Below are positions 34,120-42,675 of a stretch of DNA of 64,000 nucleotides, in pieces. Source of the DNA: Bryobacterales bacterium (lineage in GTDB: Bacteria > Acidobacteriota > Terriglobia > Bryobacterales > Bryobacteraceae); the NCBI GenBank assembly GCA_016789905.1, contig JAEUQC010000017.1:22539-86538 (forward strand), given 5' to 3'. The translations under genes and the position numbers were made by a program. How positions within the stretch are numbered: position 1 is the first letter of the stretch; every line of letters begins with the position of its first letter. The notes below the pieces were generated by a model. It was not told the DNA's origin. It did not search any database and saw nothing but the letters and a program-made list of their open reading frames with translations.

Positions 34120-37100
34120 ATGGCAGTTACCGATTTATTCATACGCCGGGCGGTGACGACAACGCTGTTGATGGCGGGCATCCTGGGCTTCGGGATGTTG
34201 AGCTACTTTTCGCTGCCGGTGAGCGATTTGCCGCCGGTGGAGTACCCGACGATTCAGGTGATGGCGAGTTTGCCGGGGGCGAATCCGGACATCATGGCGT
34301 CCTCGGTGGCAACGCCGCTGGAAAAGGCATTTTCGAATATCGCGGGGATTGAGAGCATGTCGTCGGCGAGTACGAATGCGTCGACGACGATCACGCTACA
34401 GTTCGATTTCAGCCGGACGATCGACGCCGCATCGCAAGACGTGCAGTCGGCAATTTCGCGGGCGACGGGCGAATTGCCGCGCAACATGCTGACGCCGCCA
34501 TCGTTCCGGAAAGTAAACCCGGCGTCGCGGCCGGTGGTGTTTCTGGCGCTTACGTCGGAGACGATGACGCTGGCGGCGCTGAACGAGTACGCGGAGAACA
34601 TGATTGGCCGGCGGCTATCCATGATCAATGGAGTGGCGCAGACGATGATCTTCGGCGGCAACAAATATGCGGTGCGCGTGGAGGCGGACCCGGACCGGCT
34701 GGCGGCGCGGCAGGTGGGGCTGGAAGAGATTCGCATGGCGCTGGCGCAGCAGAATGTGAATCTGCCGGCGGGTTCGATTCACGGCGTGACGAAGGCGTAC
34801 ACGGTGCAATCGAACAGCCAGTTCAATACGGCCGATCAGTTCAAACCGATCGTGATCGCTTATCGCAACGGGAATCCGGTGCGGCTGGAAGACGTGGCGA
34901 CGGTGAAGGACGGCGTGAGTTTTGAACGCAACATGTTCTGGGTGAACGGGAAGCGCGGCATGATTGTGGCGGTGCAGAAGCAGCCGGACGCCAATACCGT
35001 GGAGGTGGTGGACGCCGTGAAAAAGCAACTGCCAGGGCTGCGGCAGAACATGCCGGCGGGACTATCGCTGGAGGTGGAGTTCGACGCGTCGAAGAACATT
35101 CGCGAGTCCATTGAGGATGTGAAATTCACCTTGCTGCTGACGATCGGCCTGGTGATTCTGGTCATCTTCGTCTTCCTGCGAAACGTGTCGGCGACGGTGA
35201 TTCCGAGCCTGGCGGTGCCGCTGTCGCTGCTGGGAACGTTTGGCGTGATGAAGCTGTTGAACTTCACGATTGACACCTTATCGATGATGGCGATGACGCT
35301 ATCGGTGGGGTTTGTGGTGGACGATGCGATTGTGATGCTGGAAAACATTGTGCGCCACATGGAAATGGGCAAGCCCCGATTGCAGGCCGCCTATGAGGGC
35401 GCGCGCGAGGTGGGCTTCACGATTATTTCGATGACCATTTCGCTGGTGGCGGTGTTCATTCCGGTGCTGTTTCTGGAGGGGATTCTAGGCCGGCTGTTGC
35501 GGGAGTTCGCGGTGACGATCGCGGTGGCGGTGTTGATATCGGGTGTGATTTCGCTCTCGTTGACACCCATGCTTTGCAGCCGGTTCCTGCGGCACGAGCA
35601 GAAGCACGGGCGAGCGTTCCATTTTGTGGAGCGGTTCTTTGAAGGCATGAACGCGCTGTACCGGAACACGCTGCGGCTGACGCTGCGCTACAAGTTTGTG
35701 ACGCTGGCGCTGACGCTGGTGACGACGGTGATCACAGGGTGGTTGTTTGTGATCATGCCGAAGAGCTTTGTGCCGGTGGTGGACACGGGAATGGTGTTCG
35801 GCGGGACGGAGGCGGCGCAGGATACGTCATTCGATGAGATGGTGCGGCTGCAGATGCAGGTGATGGGGATTGTGCAAAAGAACCCGTGGATCAGCCAGTT
35901 TGGCACCGGTGTGCAGAACCAGAACACGGGGTTCCTGTTTATGCATTTCAAGGACGACCACAAGCGGCCCCACGCCACCAAGATTGTGGCGCAGATGCAG
36001 AAGCAGTTTGCCGATGTGCCAGGGTTCAACGTCTTTCTGCAGCCGCCGCCGATGTTGACGCTGGGGCAGAATGAGTCGCGCTACCAGTATTCAGTGGCGC
36101 TGCAAGACGCCGATACGGCGGCGCTGTACCAATGGGCGCCGCTGCTGGAGGCAAAGCTGCGGACACTGCCGGCGCTGGCCGATGTGTACAGCGATTTGCA
36201 GTTGAACAACCCGCGCGTGAATGTGGATATTGACCGGGACCGCGCACTGGCGCTGGGGGTGACGCCGGAGCAGATTGCCAACACGCTCTACGACGCGTTT
36301 GGGAACCGGCGGATATCGACGATCAGCGCGCCGGCGAACGAATATGACGTGATTCTGGAATTGCAGCCAGCGTTCCGGAAGGACCCGGCGGCACTATCGA
36401 AACTCTATATCCGCTCGACCACGGGCAAGCTGATTCCGCTTTCGTCAGTGACCAGGGAACGGCAGGGGGTGGCGCCGCTGAGCGTGAACCACATTGGCCA
36501 GTTGCCGGCGGTGAACCTGCAGTTCAACGCGAAGCCGGGCGTATCGTTGAGCCAGGTGACCGAGCAGGTGGATGAAGCGGCGCGCCAGATGGGGCTGCCG
36601 GATACGATGACCTTTACGTATCAGGGCACGGCGTCGGCGTTTCAGAAATCGGTGGGCGGGCTGGCGATCCTGCTGGGGATTGCGATTCTGGTGATCTATC
36701 TGGTGCTGGGTGTGCTGTATGAGAGCTTTATCCACCCGGTTACGATTCTATCGGGGCTGCCTTCGGCAGGGCTTGGCGCGTTGATCACGCTGCTGTTATT
36801 TGGCGACGATTTGAATCTGTTCTCGTTCGTGGGGATTATCCTGCTAATCGGGATTGTGAAGAAAAACGCCATTATGATGGTGGACTTCGCGATCATGGCG
36901 CGGCGGGAAGGGCAGTCCGCCGAAGATGCGATCTTCGACGGGTGTATTCACCGCTTCCGGCCGATCATGATGACGACGATGTGCGCGCTGCTGGGGACGC
37001 TGCCGATTGCGGTGGGCTACGGCGCGGGCGGCGAAGCGAGGCGGCCGTTGGGGCTGGCCGTGGTGGGCGGGCTGGTTGTGTCGCAACTGCTGACCCTTTA

Positions 37101-37188
37101 CATAACGCCGGTGATTTATTTGTACCTGGAGCGAATGACGTCGAAGCGTAAGCCGGCAGCGGCGCCGGTGCCCGAGGCCGTTTTGTAG
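34120..37188 (+). CDS. RND efflux inner-membrane pump (HAE-1-like)
   Basis: A 1,022-residue proton-driven exporter with the usual twelve-helix, two-repeat layout. Seen are the first helix after MAVTDLFIRRAVTTTLLMAGI, the porter segment YPTIQVMASLPGANPDIM, the helix-4 acidic pair in LSVGFVVDDAIVMLENIVRHME, FIPVLFLEGILGRLLREFAVT, and in the second half GIVKKNAIMMVDFAIMARREGQSAEDAI and TLPIAVGYGAGGEARRPLG. The Asp pair in VVDDAI and the Lys in GIVKKNAIMMVDFA are the proton-relay residues of the family. Best described as an MdtB/AcrB-type pump; substrate unknown. Its 3' end overlaps the convergent PEP-CTERM gene by 73 bp. Confidence 0.95.
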   Translation: MAVTDLFIRRAVTTTLLMAGILGFGMLSYFSLPVSDLPPVEYPTIQVMASLPGANPDIMASSVATPLEKAFSNIAGIESMSSASTNASTTITLQFDFSRTIDAASQDVQSAISRATGELPRNMLTPPSFRKVNPASRPVVFLALTSETMTLAALNEYAENMIGRRLSMINGVAQTMIFGGNKYAVRVEADPDRLAARQVGLEEIRMALAQQNVNLPAGSIHGVTKAYTVQSNSQFNTADQFKPIVIAYRNGNPVRLEDVATVKDGVSFERNMFWVNGKRGMIVAVQKQPDANTVEVVDAVKKQLPGLRQNMPAGLSLEVEFDASKNIRESIEDVKFTLLLTIGLVILVIFVFLRNVSATVIPSLAVPLSLLGTFGVMKLLNFTIDTLSMMAMTLSVGFVVDDAIVMLENIVRHMEMGKPRLQAAYEGAREVGFTIISMTISLVAVFIPVLFLEGILGRLLREFAVTIAVAVLISGVISLSLTPMLCSRFLRHEQKHGRAFHFVERFFEGMNALYRNTLRLTLRYKFVTLALTLVTTVITGWLFVIMPKSFVPVVDTGMVFGGTEAAQDTSFDEMVRLQMQVMGIVQKNPWISQFGTGVQNQNTGFLFMHFKDDHKRPHATKIVAQMQKQFADVPGFNVFLQPPPMLTLGQNESRYQYSVALQDADTAALYQWAPLLEAKLRTLPALADVYSDLQLNNPRVNVDIDRDRALALGVTPEQIANTLYDAFGNRRISTISAPANEYDVILELQPAFRKDPAALSKLYIRSTTGKLIPLSSVTRERQGVAPLSVNHIGQLPAVNLQFNAKPGVSLSQVTEQVDEAARQMGLPDTMTFTYQGTASAFQKSVGGLAILLGIAILVIYLVLGVLYESFIHPVTILSGLPSAGLGALITLLLFGDDLNLFSFVGIILLIGIVKKNAIMMVDFAIMARREGQSAEDAIFDGCIHRFRPIMMTTMCALLGTLPIAVGYGAGGEARRPLGLAVVGGLVVSQLLTLYITPVIYLYLERMTSKRKPAAAPVPEAVL

Positions 37189-37718
37189 CGGCGGAACGCA
37201 AGGCCGGAGAGCCCGGCGCCAAGCAGTAGCCATGTGCCGGGTTCGGGTACTTCGCCGCCACGGGTGGAGGCGGTGACAGTGTAGGTAAGCACGTAGCTGC
37301 TCGCGCCGGGAAGTTCGACGCTGGCAGTGGTGTAGGGAGACGAAGCGGTGAAGCTGAATGTGCGGTCCGGATTGTCGAAGGAAGTGGTGGATAGGCCGGC
37401 GAAGAAGCCGGACAGGAAGCAACCAGCGCCGGTGAAACAGGCGAGTGTGGGATTGGGACCGGCGCCCGGGGTGACGGTGGCGGAAAGCGACGCGTTGCTG
37501 ACGATGAGCCCGGCCGGCAGGAAGAGCGTGAAGTTGTCCTTAAAATCGCCGCCGCAGTTTGGACAACCACTGACGGAACCGGAGATTGTGTTGACACCAG
37601 CGCCGAGCGAATAGGTGGCGCCGCCGGAATCGGGAAAGTCGAGCGGTTCGATGAGTGTGAGCGGGGCGGCGGCGATGGCGGCCGCAAAGGCGGCTGAGAT
37701 GAGCAGGGATTTGAGCAT
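37116..37718 (-). CDS. PEP-CTERM sorting-domain protein
   Basis: A 200-residue exported protein. The ATG at 37718 is preceded by GGAGGAA and begins a signal peptide (MLKSLLISAAFAAAIAAAP). The body is beta-rich with four Cys (GCPNCGG, LACFTGAGCF). Near the end is a clear PEP-CTERM signal: VPEPGTWLLLGAGLSGLAFRR (Pro-Glu-Pro, hydrophobic helix, Arg pair). About 22 residues follow the Arg pair, more than usual; that part is antisense to the RND gene. PEP-CTERM proteins are processed by an exosortase, which is not in this window, and are tied to extracellular polysaccharide. Confidence 0.88.
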   Translation of the reverse strand: MLKSLLISAAFAAAIAAAPLTLIEPLDFPDSGGATYSLGAGVNTISGSVSGCPNCGGDFKDNFTLFLPAGLIVSNASLSATVTPGAGPNPTLACFTGAGCFLSGFFAGLSTTSFDNPDRTFSFTASSPYTTASVELPGASSYVLTYTVTASTRGGEVPEPGTWLLLGAGLSGLAFRRYKTASGTGAAAGLRFDVIRSRYK

Positions 37719-37801
37719 GTGTTCCTCCGCCTGCCAGTGCGGGAACGGCAGGGATAACCGATCATCTAGGGCAAAAAACAATGCTGATATGATGCCGGGA
37801 T

Positions 37802-39040
37802 ATGAATCGTCGTCGATTTTTTCAAGCTATGGCGGGCGCGGCCGGCGCGGCTACGCTGGCGGAACGGGCGGACGCGGCAGGGCTGCCGAAAACAAAGATT
37901 ACGCGAATCCGTTACTATCGGACGCCGACCGACGCGGCGGGGCGGCCGAACACGCGCCAGCCGCTGTTTAACCAAAGCACGAACGTGGTGCTGGTGGAGA
38001 CCGATTCCGGACTGATTGGCGTGGGTGAAGGAGGATCGGGCGACACGATGGAACAGTGCGCGGGCCTGTTGATTGGGGAAGATCCGTTTCGGACGGACCG
38101 ACTGTGGCAATCGATGTATCGCGCCTATTTCTACCCGGCGGGCCGGGAGAAGGCGCACGCGCTGGGGGCGTTGGACGTGGCGCTGTGGGACCTGAAAGGT
38201 AAGGCGCTTGGCGTGCCGGTGTATCAGTTATTGGGCGGGCAATCGCGGGACTATGTGGAGTGCTATTCGACGGGTTTCCCGGCGCGCGGGACACCGACAG
38301 AGGTGGCGAAAGCGTGCGTGGAGGCAGGGTTCCGGGCCTACCGGATTTCGACCGATAGCCGCGGAGGAACGATGGACCGGTTCGCGACGGTGAACCGCGT
38401 GCATGAGTTGTGCAAGCAGGTGCGGGAAGGTGTTGGGAAAGACGGGGCGTGGTGTATCGATTTCCATACCGAACTCGACATGCCGGACGCGGTGACGCTG
38501 GCGAACGCGATTGAGCCGTTGCGCCCGTACTTTGTGGAGGACCTGGTGCGGAGTGAGAATCCGGGCGTCTACCGGACGCTGCGGCAGCAGGTGAAGGTGC
38601 CGATCGCGGTGGGTGAACAGTTCGGGCCGAAGTGGGAGTGGAACGAACTGATTGAAAACCACTTGACCGACTACGCGCGGGCGACGATTCCCAATGTGGG
38701 AGGGATCACGGAGTTCCAAAAGATAGCCGCGATGTGCGAGACACACTACGTAGGGCTGGTGCCGCACTTTACGGGGCCGATTTCGGAGGCCGCGATGGTG
38801 CACTGTTCCACCGTGTTTTCCGGCCCGGTGCTGATGGAGATGGTGATGGGCGGGACGCGTCCTTGGCCGTATTTGAACACGCACTACGACCTGCGGAACG
38901 GAAAGCTGTGGCCGAACGAGCGGCCGGGGCTGGGCGTGGAAGTGGATACATCGAAGCTGCAGCAGATTGGCGATTACAAAGAAGCCTATTCGTTGACGCC
39001 GATGTTGAAGCGGCCCGACGGATCGTACACGAACTGGTAA
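37802..39040 (+). CDS. Enolase-superfamily enzyme (mandelate racemase/muconate lactonizing type), Tat start
   Basis: A 412-residue enzyme with a twin-arginine N-terminus (MNRRRFFQAMAGAAGAATLA). The enolase-superfamily capping domain contains TPTD....TNVVLVETDSGLIGVGEGG. In the barrel are LGALDVALWDLKGKALGVPVYQLLGG, AYRISTD (first catalytic strand), the metal ligands Asp in WCIDFHTELD, Glu in YFVEDLVRSEN and Glu in PIAVGEQFG, and the His in LVPHFTGPI. The Lys of the usual KxK strand is replaced by RIST, so the chemistry is probably dehydration with a His base, as in D-mannonate or related sugar-acid dehydratases. It forms an operon with the esterase, 4 bp downstream. Confidence 0.87.
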   Translation: MNRRRFFQAMAGAAGAATLAERADAAGLPKTKITRIRYYRTPTDAAGRPNTRQPLFNQSTNVVLVETDSGLIGVGEGGSGDTMEQCAGLLIGEDPFRTDRLWQSMYRAYFYPAGREKAHALGALDVALWDLKGKALGVPVYQLLGGQSRDYVECYSTGFPARGTPTEVAKACVEAGFRAYRISTDSRGGTMDRFATVNRVHELCKQVREGVGKDGAWCIDFHTELDMPDAVTLANAIEPLRPYFVEDLVRSENPGVYRTLRQQVKVPIAVGEQFGPKWEWNELIENHLTDYARATIPNVGGITEFQKIAAMCETHYVGLVPHFTGPISEAAMVHCSTVFSGPVLMEMVMGGTRPWPYLNTHYDLRNGKLWPNERPGLGVEVDTSKLQQIGDYKEAYSLTPMLKRPDGSYTNW

Positions 39041-39044
39041 GGCG

Positions 39045-41054
39045 ATGAAGCAACTGGTGCGGGTCCTCATGTGCGCGGCGGGAACGTTGTGGGCGCAGGA
39101 CCCGTTCCTGCGGTGGCTGGACGAAAAGGCGCAGCGCCAGTTGGATGAACGCGGGCGGGTGTTGGCGGGCGTGCGCACGCGCGAGGCGGCGGAGCGGCGA
39201 CGGGCCGCGGTGCGCGAGAAAATTCTGAAGAGCATCGGCGGATTGCCCGCGTGGAACGGACCGTTGAACGCGCGCGTGACGGGCCGGGTGGCCGCGGACG
39301 GGTACACGATTGAGAAGGTGATTTTCGTGAGCCTGCCGGGGTTCTATATGACTGGGAACGTCTACCGGCCGAATGGGGCGGGGAGGTATCCGGGAGTGCT
39401 GGTGCCCGCGGGCCATACGCAAGAGGGGAAGCCGGAACCGCAGTGGATTGCGGCAAACCTGGCCCGCAAAGGGTTTGTGGCGCTGACCTACGACCCTATT
39501 GGGCAAGGCGAACGGGAGCAGACCTATCTGCCGCAATTGGGGCGAGCGCTTTCGGGCGGGGGAGGGAACGAGCACTTGGAACTGGGCGCGCGGAGCTTGC
39601 TGATCGGGCAGTCCGTGGCGCGGTATTTCATTCACGACGCCAAGCGCGCGGTGGACTATCTGGTGTCGCGGCCGGATGTGGATGCGGGGCGGCTGGGCGT
39701 GACGGGATGCAGCGGGGGAGGGGCGATTGGAACGTATGTGGGGATGTTCGATCCGCGCATAAAGGCGGCCGCGGTGGGGTGTTTCCTGAGCACATTTCGC
39801 ACGCTGTTTACCGGGCCGACGCCGGACTCCGAAATGACGCTGCCGCGGTTTCTGGCGAATGGACTGGACACGGCGGATCTGTTCGCGATGGCGGCGCCGC
39901 TGCCGTGGCTGCTGATGGCGACAACGGAAGACTACTTCACGCCCGATAGCGCGCGGCCAGTGTACGAAGAGGCGCGCCGGTTCTACGCACTGTATGGAGC
40001 GGAGGAGAAGATTCGCTTTGCGGTGGGGCCGGGCCCGCATGGAACACCGAAGGAATCGCGGGAGGAGATCTACCGGTGGATGATCCGCTGGTTGAAGGGC
40101 GGGCAGGGTGATTGGAAAGACGAACCGGTGAAGCTATTGACGAACCGGGAACTGCGCGTGACGGCGAGCGGAAACGTGGACGGAGAGCCGGGGAGCAGGA
40201 AGCTGTATCAAGTGATTCAGGATGAGTACAGAGCTTTGCGGCGGCCGCAGGGAAGGGCGGAACTGCGGGCGGAACTGGAACGGGTGGAGGCGGGACGATC
40301 CGGCGGGGCGCCAGAGGCGATTGTGCTGGAAACGGAACAAGAGCAGGGGTATCGGGTGGAGGTTTTGCGGTTTGCCAGTGAGCCGGGCGTGATGGTGCAG
40401 GGGCGGCTGTATCTGCCCGCCGGGGCGGGGAAGAAGCCGGCCGTGCTCATGGTGGCCGAGAAACGATTGCCGGTGCCATTGTATGTGCAGCGAAGCCAAT
40501 CGACAGCAGCGCTGGCCGAACAGATGGCGCGGGCGGGGCAAGTGGTGTTGGAACTGGATGTGCGGGATTCCCCGGCGGCCTATGAGGGGCGGCCGTTCCT
40601 GGGCAATTGGGTGACGAATGAACGGGCGGAGGTGATTGGACTTAATCTGCCGGCGATGCGGGCGCGGGACATACAGGCCGGGGTGGCACTGCTGGCCGCG
40701 CGAGCGGAGGTGAATGCGTCGGCGATTCGCGGGTATGCGCGGGGCGCGAAAGGATTTTGGATGTTACTGGCGGCGGCGGTGGAGCCGAGGCTGAAGCGAA
40801 TTTGGCTGGACCGGACACCGTACAGTTTTGCGATGGCGCTGGAGCGGCCGCTGGCGTCGTTTCTGTTTGACGCGCTGATTCCTGGTTTCGCTTTGCATTG
40901 GGATGTTCCGGATCTCGTCGCGTTGATTGGGCGGGAGCGGGTCTATTGGACTGATCCATCGAATTGGATGAGCCAGGTGGAAGCCGCCGGGCCGGGGTAC
41001 AGGTATCGGCATGTAGGGGAATCGGATGCGGCGTTGTTAAAGGAGTTCTTATGA
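39045..41054 (+). CDS. Exported two-part alpha/beta hydrolase (acetylxylan-esterase-like)
   Basis: A 669-residue protein with a short signal peptide (MKQLVRVLMCAAGTLWAQ). Residues ~75-365 are an alpha/beta hydrolase: YPGVLVPAGHTQEGK, VALTYDPIGQGEREQ, the nucleophile elbow GVTGCSGGGAIGTYVG (Ser), MATTEDYFTPD (likely acid) and GPGPHGTPKESRE (His). A second, weaker hydrolase-like region covers ~435-640 (KPAVLMVAEKR, VVLELDVRDSP, AIRGYARGAKGFWMLL) in which the nucleophile Ser is not seen. Similar two-part esterases act on acetylated or methylated plant polysaccharides. It overlaps the next gene as ATGA. Confidence 0.82.
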   Translation: MKQLVRVLMCAAGTLWAQDPFLRWLDEKAQRQLDERGRVLAGVRTREAAERRRAAVREKILKSIGGLPAWNGPLNARVTGRVAADGYTIEKVIFVSLPGFYMTGNVYRPNGAGRYPGVLVPAGHTQEGKPEPQWIAANLARKGFVALTYDPIGQGEREQTYLPQLGRALSGGGGNEHLELGARSLLIGQSVARYFIHDAKRAVDYLVSRPDVDAGRLGVTGCSGGGAIGTYVGMFDPRIKAAAVGCFLSTFRTLFTGPTPDSEMTLPRFLANGLDTADLFAMAAPLPWLLMATTEDYFTPDSARPVYEEARRFYALYGAEEKIRFAVGPGPHGTPKESREEIYRWMIRWLKGGQGDWKDEPVKLLTNRELRVTASGNVDGEPGSRKLYQVIQDEYRALRRPQGRAELRAELERVEAGRSGGAPEAIVLETEQEQGYRVEVLRFASEPGVMVQGRLYLPAGAGKKPAVLMVAEKRLPVPLYVQRSQSTAALAEQMARAGQVVLELDVRDSPAAYEGRPFLGNWVTNERAEVIGLNLPAMRARDIQAGVALLAARAEVNASAIRGYARGAKGFWMLLAAAVEPRLKRIWLDRTPYSFAMALERPLASFLFDALIPGFALHWDVPDLVALIGRERVYWTDPSNWMSQVEAAGPGYRYRHVGESDAALLKEFL

Positions 41055-41272
41055 GACGACGGCGGTTGCTGGGGTGGGCGGTGTTTACCGCGGGCGCGGC
41101 CAAGGCGGACGATTTACGGACGGTGGCGATTGCTCACGGTTTTTCGTTTGGCGAGGACCGGACGCGCATACTGGCGCCCGTGCTGGCGATGCGGCGGAAG
41201 CAGTTGGAACAGTTGCGAGGTTTTGAAGTTGCGGATGGTGTGGGGCCCTCGGCAGGGATGTGGGAGATATGA
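41051..41272 (+). CDS. GatC/AtzG-like small protein with twin-arginine-like N-terminus
   Basis: A 73-residue protein between the esterase and the amidase, overlapping each by 4 nt (ATGA at both ends). The C-terminal part (LRTVAIAHGFSFGEDRTRILAPVLAMRRKQLEQLRGFEV) has the helical layout of GatC and AtzG, the small partners that stabilise amidase-signature enzymes. The N-terminus reads MRRRRLLGWAVFTAGAAKADD, a possible Tat signal, unusual for a GatC-like protein. The GatC relation is inference from pattern and position. Confidence 0.65.
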   Translation: MRRRRLLGWAVFTAGAAKADDLRTVAIAHGFSFGEDRTRILAPVLAMRRKQLEQLRGFEVADGVGPSAGMWEI

Positions 41273-42669
41273 TTTGGCAGAGCGCGGGGGAGTTGGCGCG
41301 GTTGATCCGAACGCGAAAGATCTCGCCGGTGGAACTGGTGCGGGCGTATCTGGCGCGGATCGAGGCGGTGAATCCAAGCGTGAATGCCTATTTGACTGTG
41401 ACCGGCGAACGGGCGCTGGCGCAGGCGAAGGCGGCCGAAGCGGAGATTGCGCGGGGCCGCTATCGAGGGCCGTTACACGGCATTCCGTATGCGGCGAAAG
41501 ACCTGATTGCCACGAAGGGGATTCGGACAACAAACGGTTCGCGTGTGACGGCGGACTGGGTGCCGGATTTCGATTCGACCGTGACGGAGCGGCTGGACCG
41601 GGCGGGGGCGATTTTGCTGGGGAAGCTGAATTTGCTGGAGTTTGCGATGGGCAGCGGGCAGCGCGGGTTGCAGGGGCCGGCGCGGAATCCGTGGGATTTG
41701 CGGTATTCGCCATCGGGGTCGTCGAGCGGGTCCGGGGCGGCGTTGGCGGCGGGGATGGCGCCGTTGACGATTGGAAGCGACACGGGCGGATCGATCCGGG
41801 GGCCGGCGAAGAGTTGCGGGGTGGTTGGGTTGAAGCCGACGTATGGACGGGTGAGCCTGCACGGGGTGACGACGCTGAGTTGGACGCTGGACCATGTGGG
41901 ACCGATGGCGCGGACCGTGGCTGACGTGGCGGGGATGTTGCAGGTGATGGCGGGCGCGGACGAGCGCGACCGGGCGGCATCTCCGAAGACGGTGCCGGAC
42001 TATGGGCGCGCGTTGCAGGGCGGGGTGAAGGGTTTGCGGTTGGGCGTGCCGGTGTCGTACTTCTTCGACCGCGTGGCGCCGGAGACCGAGGCGGCGCTGC
42101 GGCGGGCGATTGCGCTGCTGCGGGAAATGGGGATGGTGCTGGTGGACGTTTCGTTCCGGAACGCGGAGATGTGCGGGCCGGTGTCGGCGATGATATTGAG
42201 CACGGAATCGGCGGCGTATCATCGGCGGCGGCTCCGGGAGCACGGGGAATTGATGGATCCGTTGGTGCGGGAACGGTTGGAAGCGGGGACGTTCCACGCG
42301 GCGGTGGACTATGTGCACGCGCTGCGGGTGCGGACCGTGTTGATCGAGGAGATGCGGCGGGTGATGTCAACCTGTGACGTGTTGATGCTGCCGGCGGGGA
42401 ACGCGGCGCCGCTGTTGGAACAAGAGATCGTTGGCACCGACATCCCGCCGGACCCGCCGCCGCCGGGGCGGCCGGACTCATTCAACGTGGCGAATGTGAC
42501 GGGCGTGCCTGCGCTGGTGCTGCCGTGCGGGTTTACGGCGGGTCCACCCGTGTTGCCGTTGGGCATTCAGTTCTGCGGCCGGCCGTTCGCGGAGGGGACA
42601 CTGTTTCGGGTGGGGCACGCCTACCAGGCGGCTACCGGTTGGCACAAGCAAACACCTGTCACACGGTAA
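41269..42669 (+). CDS. Amidase-signature family hydrolase
   Basis: A 466-residue amidase (GatA-like). The Ser-cisSer-Lys triad is complete: Lys77 in GIPYAAKDLIATKG, cis-Ser at ~151 in YSPSGSSSGSGAALAAG, and nucleophile Ser175 in IGSDTGGSIRGPA. The core GVVGLKPTYGRVS and a C-terminal NVTGVPALVLPCGF follow. The start at 41269 overlaps the GatC-like gene as ATGA. No gatB is nearby, so a role in Gln-tRNA formation is unlikely; a hydrolase acting with its small partner, as in the AtzE/AtzG pair, fits better. Substrate unknown. Confidence 0.9.
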   Translation: MIWQSAGELARLIRTRKISPVELVRAYLARIEAVNPSVNAYLTVTGERALAQAKAAEAEIARGRYRGPLHGIPYAAKDLIATKGIRTTNGSRVTADWVPDFDSTVTERLDRAGAILLGKLNLLEFAMGSGQRGLQGPARNPWDLRYSPSGSSSGSGAALAAGMAPLTIGSDTGGSIRGPAKSCGVVGLKPTYGRVSLHGVTTLSWTLDHVGPMARTVADVAGMLQVMAGADERDRAASPKTVPDYGRALQGGVKGLRLGVPVSYFFDRVAPETEAALRRAIALLREMGMVLVDVSFRNAEMCGPVSAMILSTESAAYHRRRLREHGELMDPLVRERLEAGTFHAAVDYVHALRVRTVLIEEMRRVMSTCDVLMLPAGNAAPLLEQEIVGTDIPPDPPPPGRPDSFNVANVTGVPALVLPCGFTAGPPVLPLGIQFCGRPFAEGTLFRVGHAYQAATGWHKQTPVTR

Positions 42670-42675
42670 AATATT

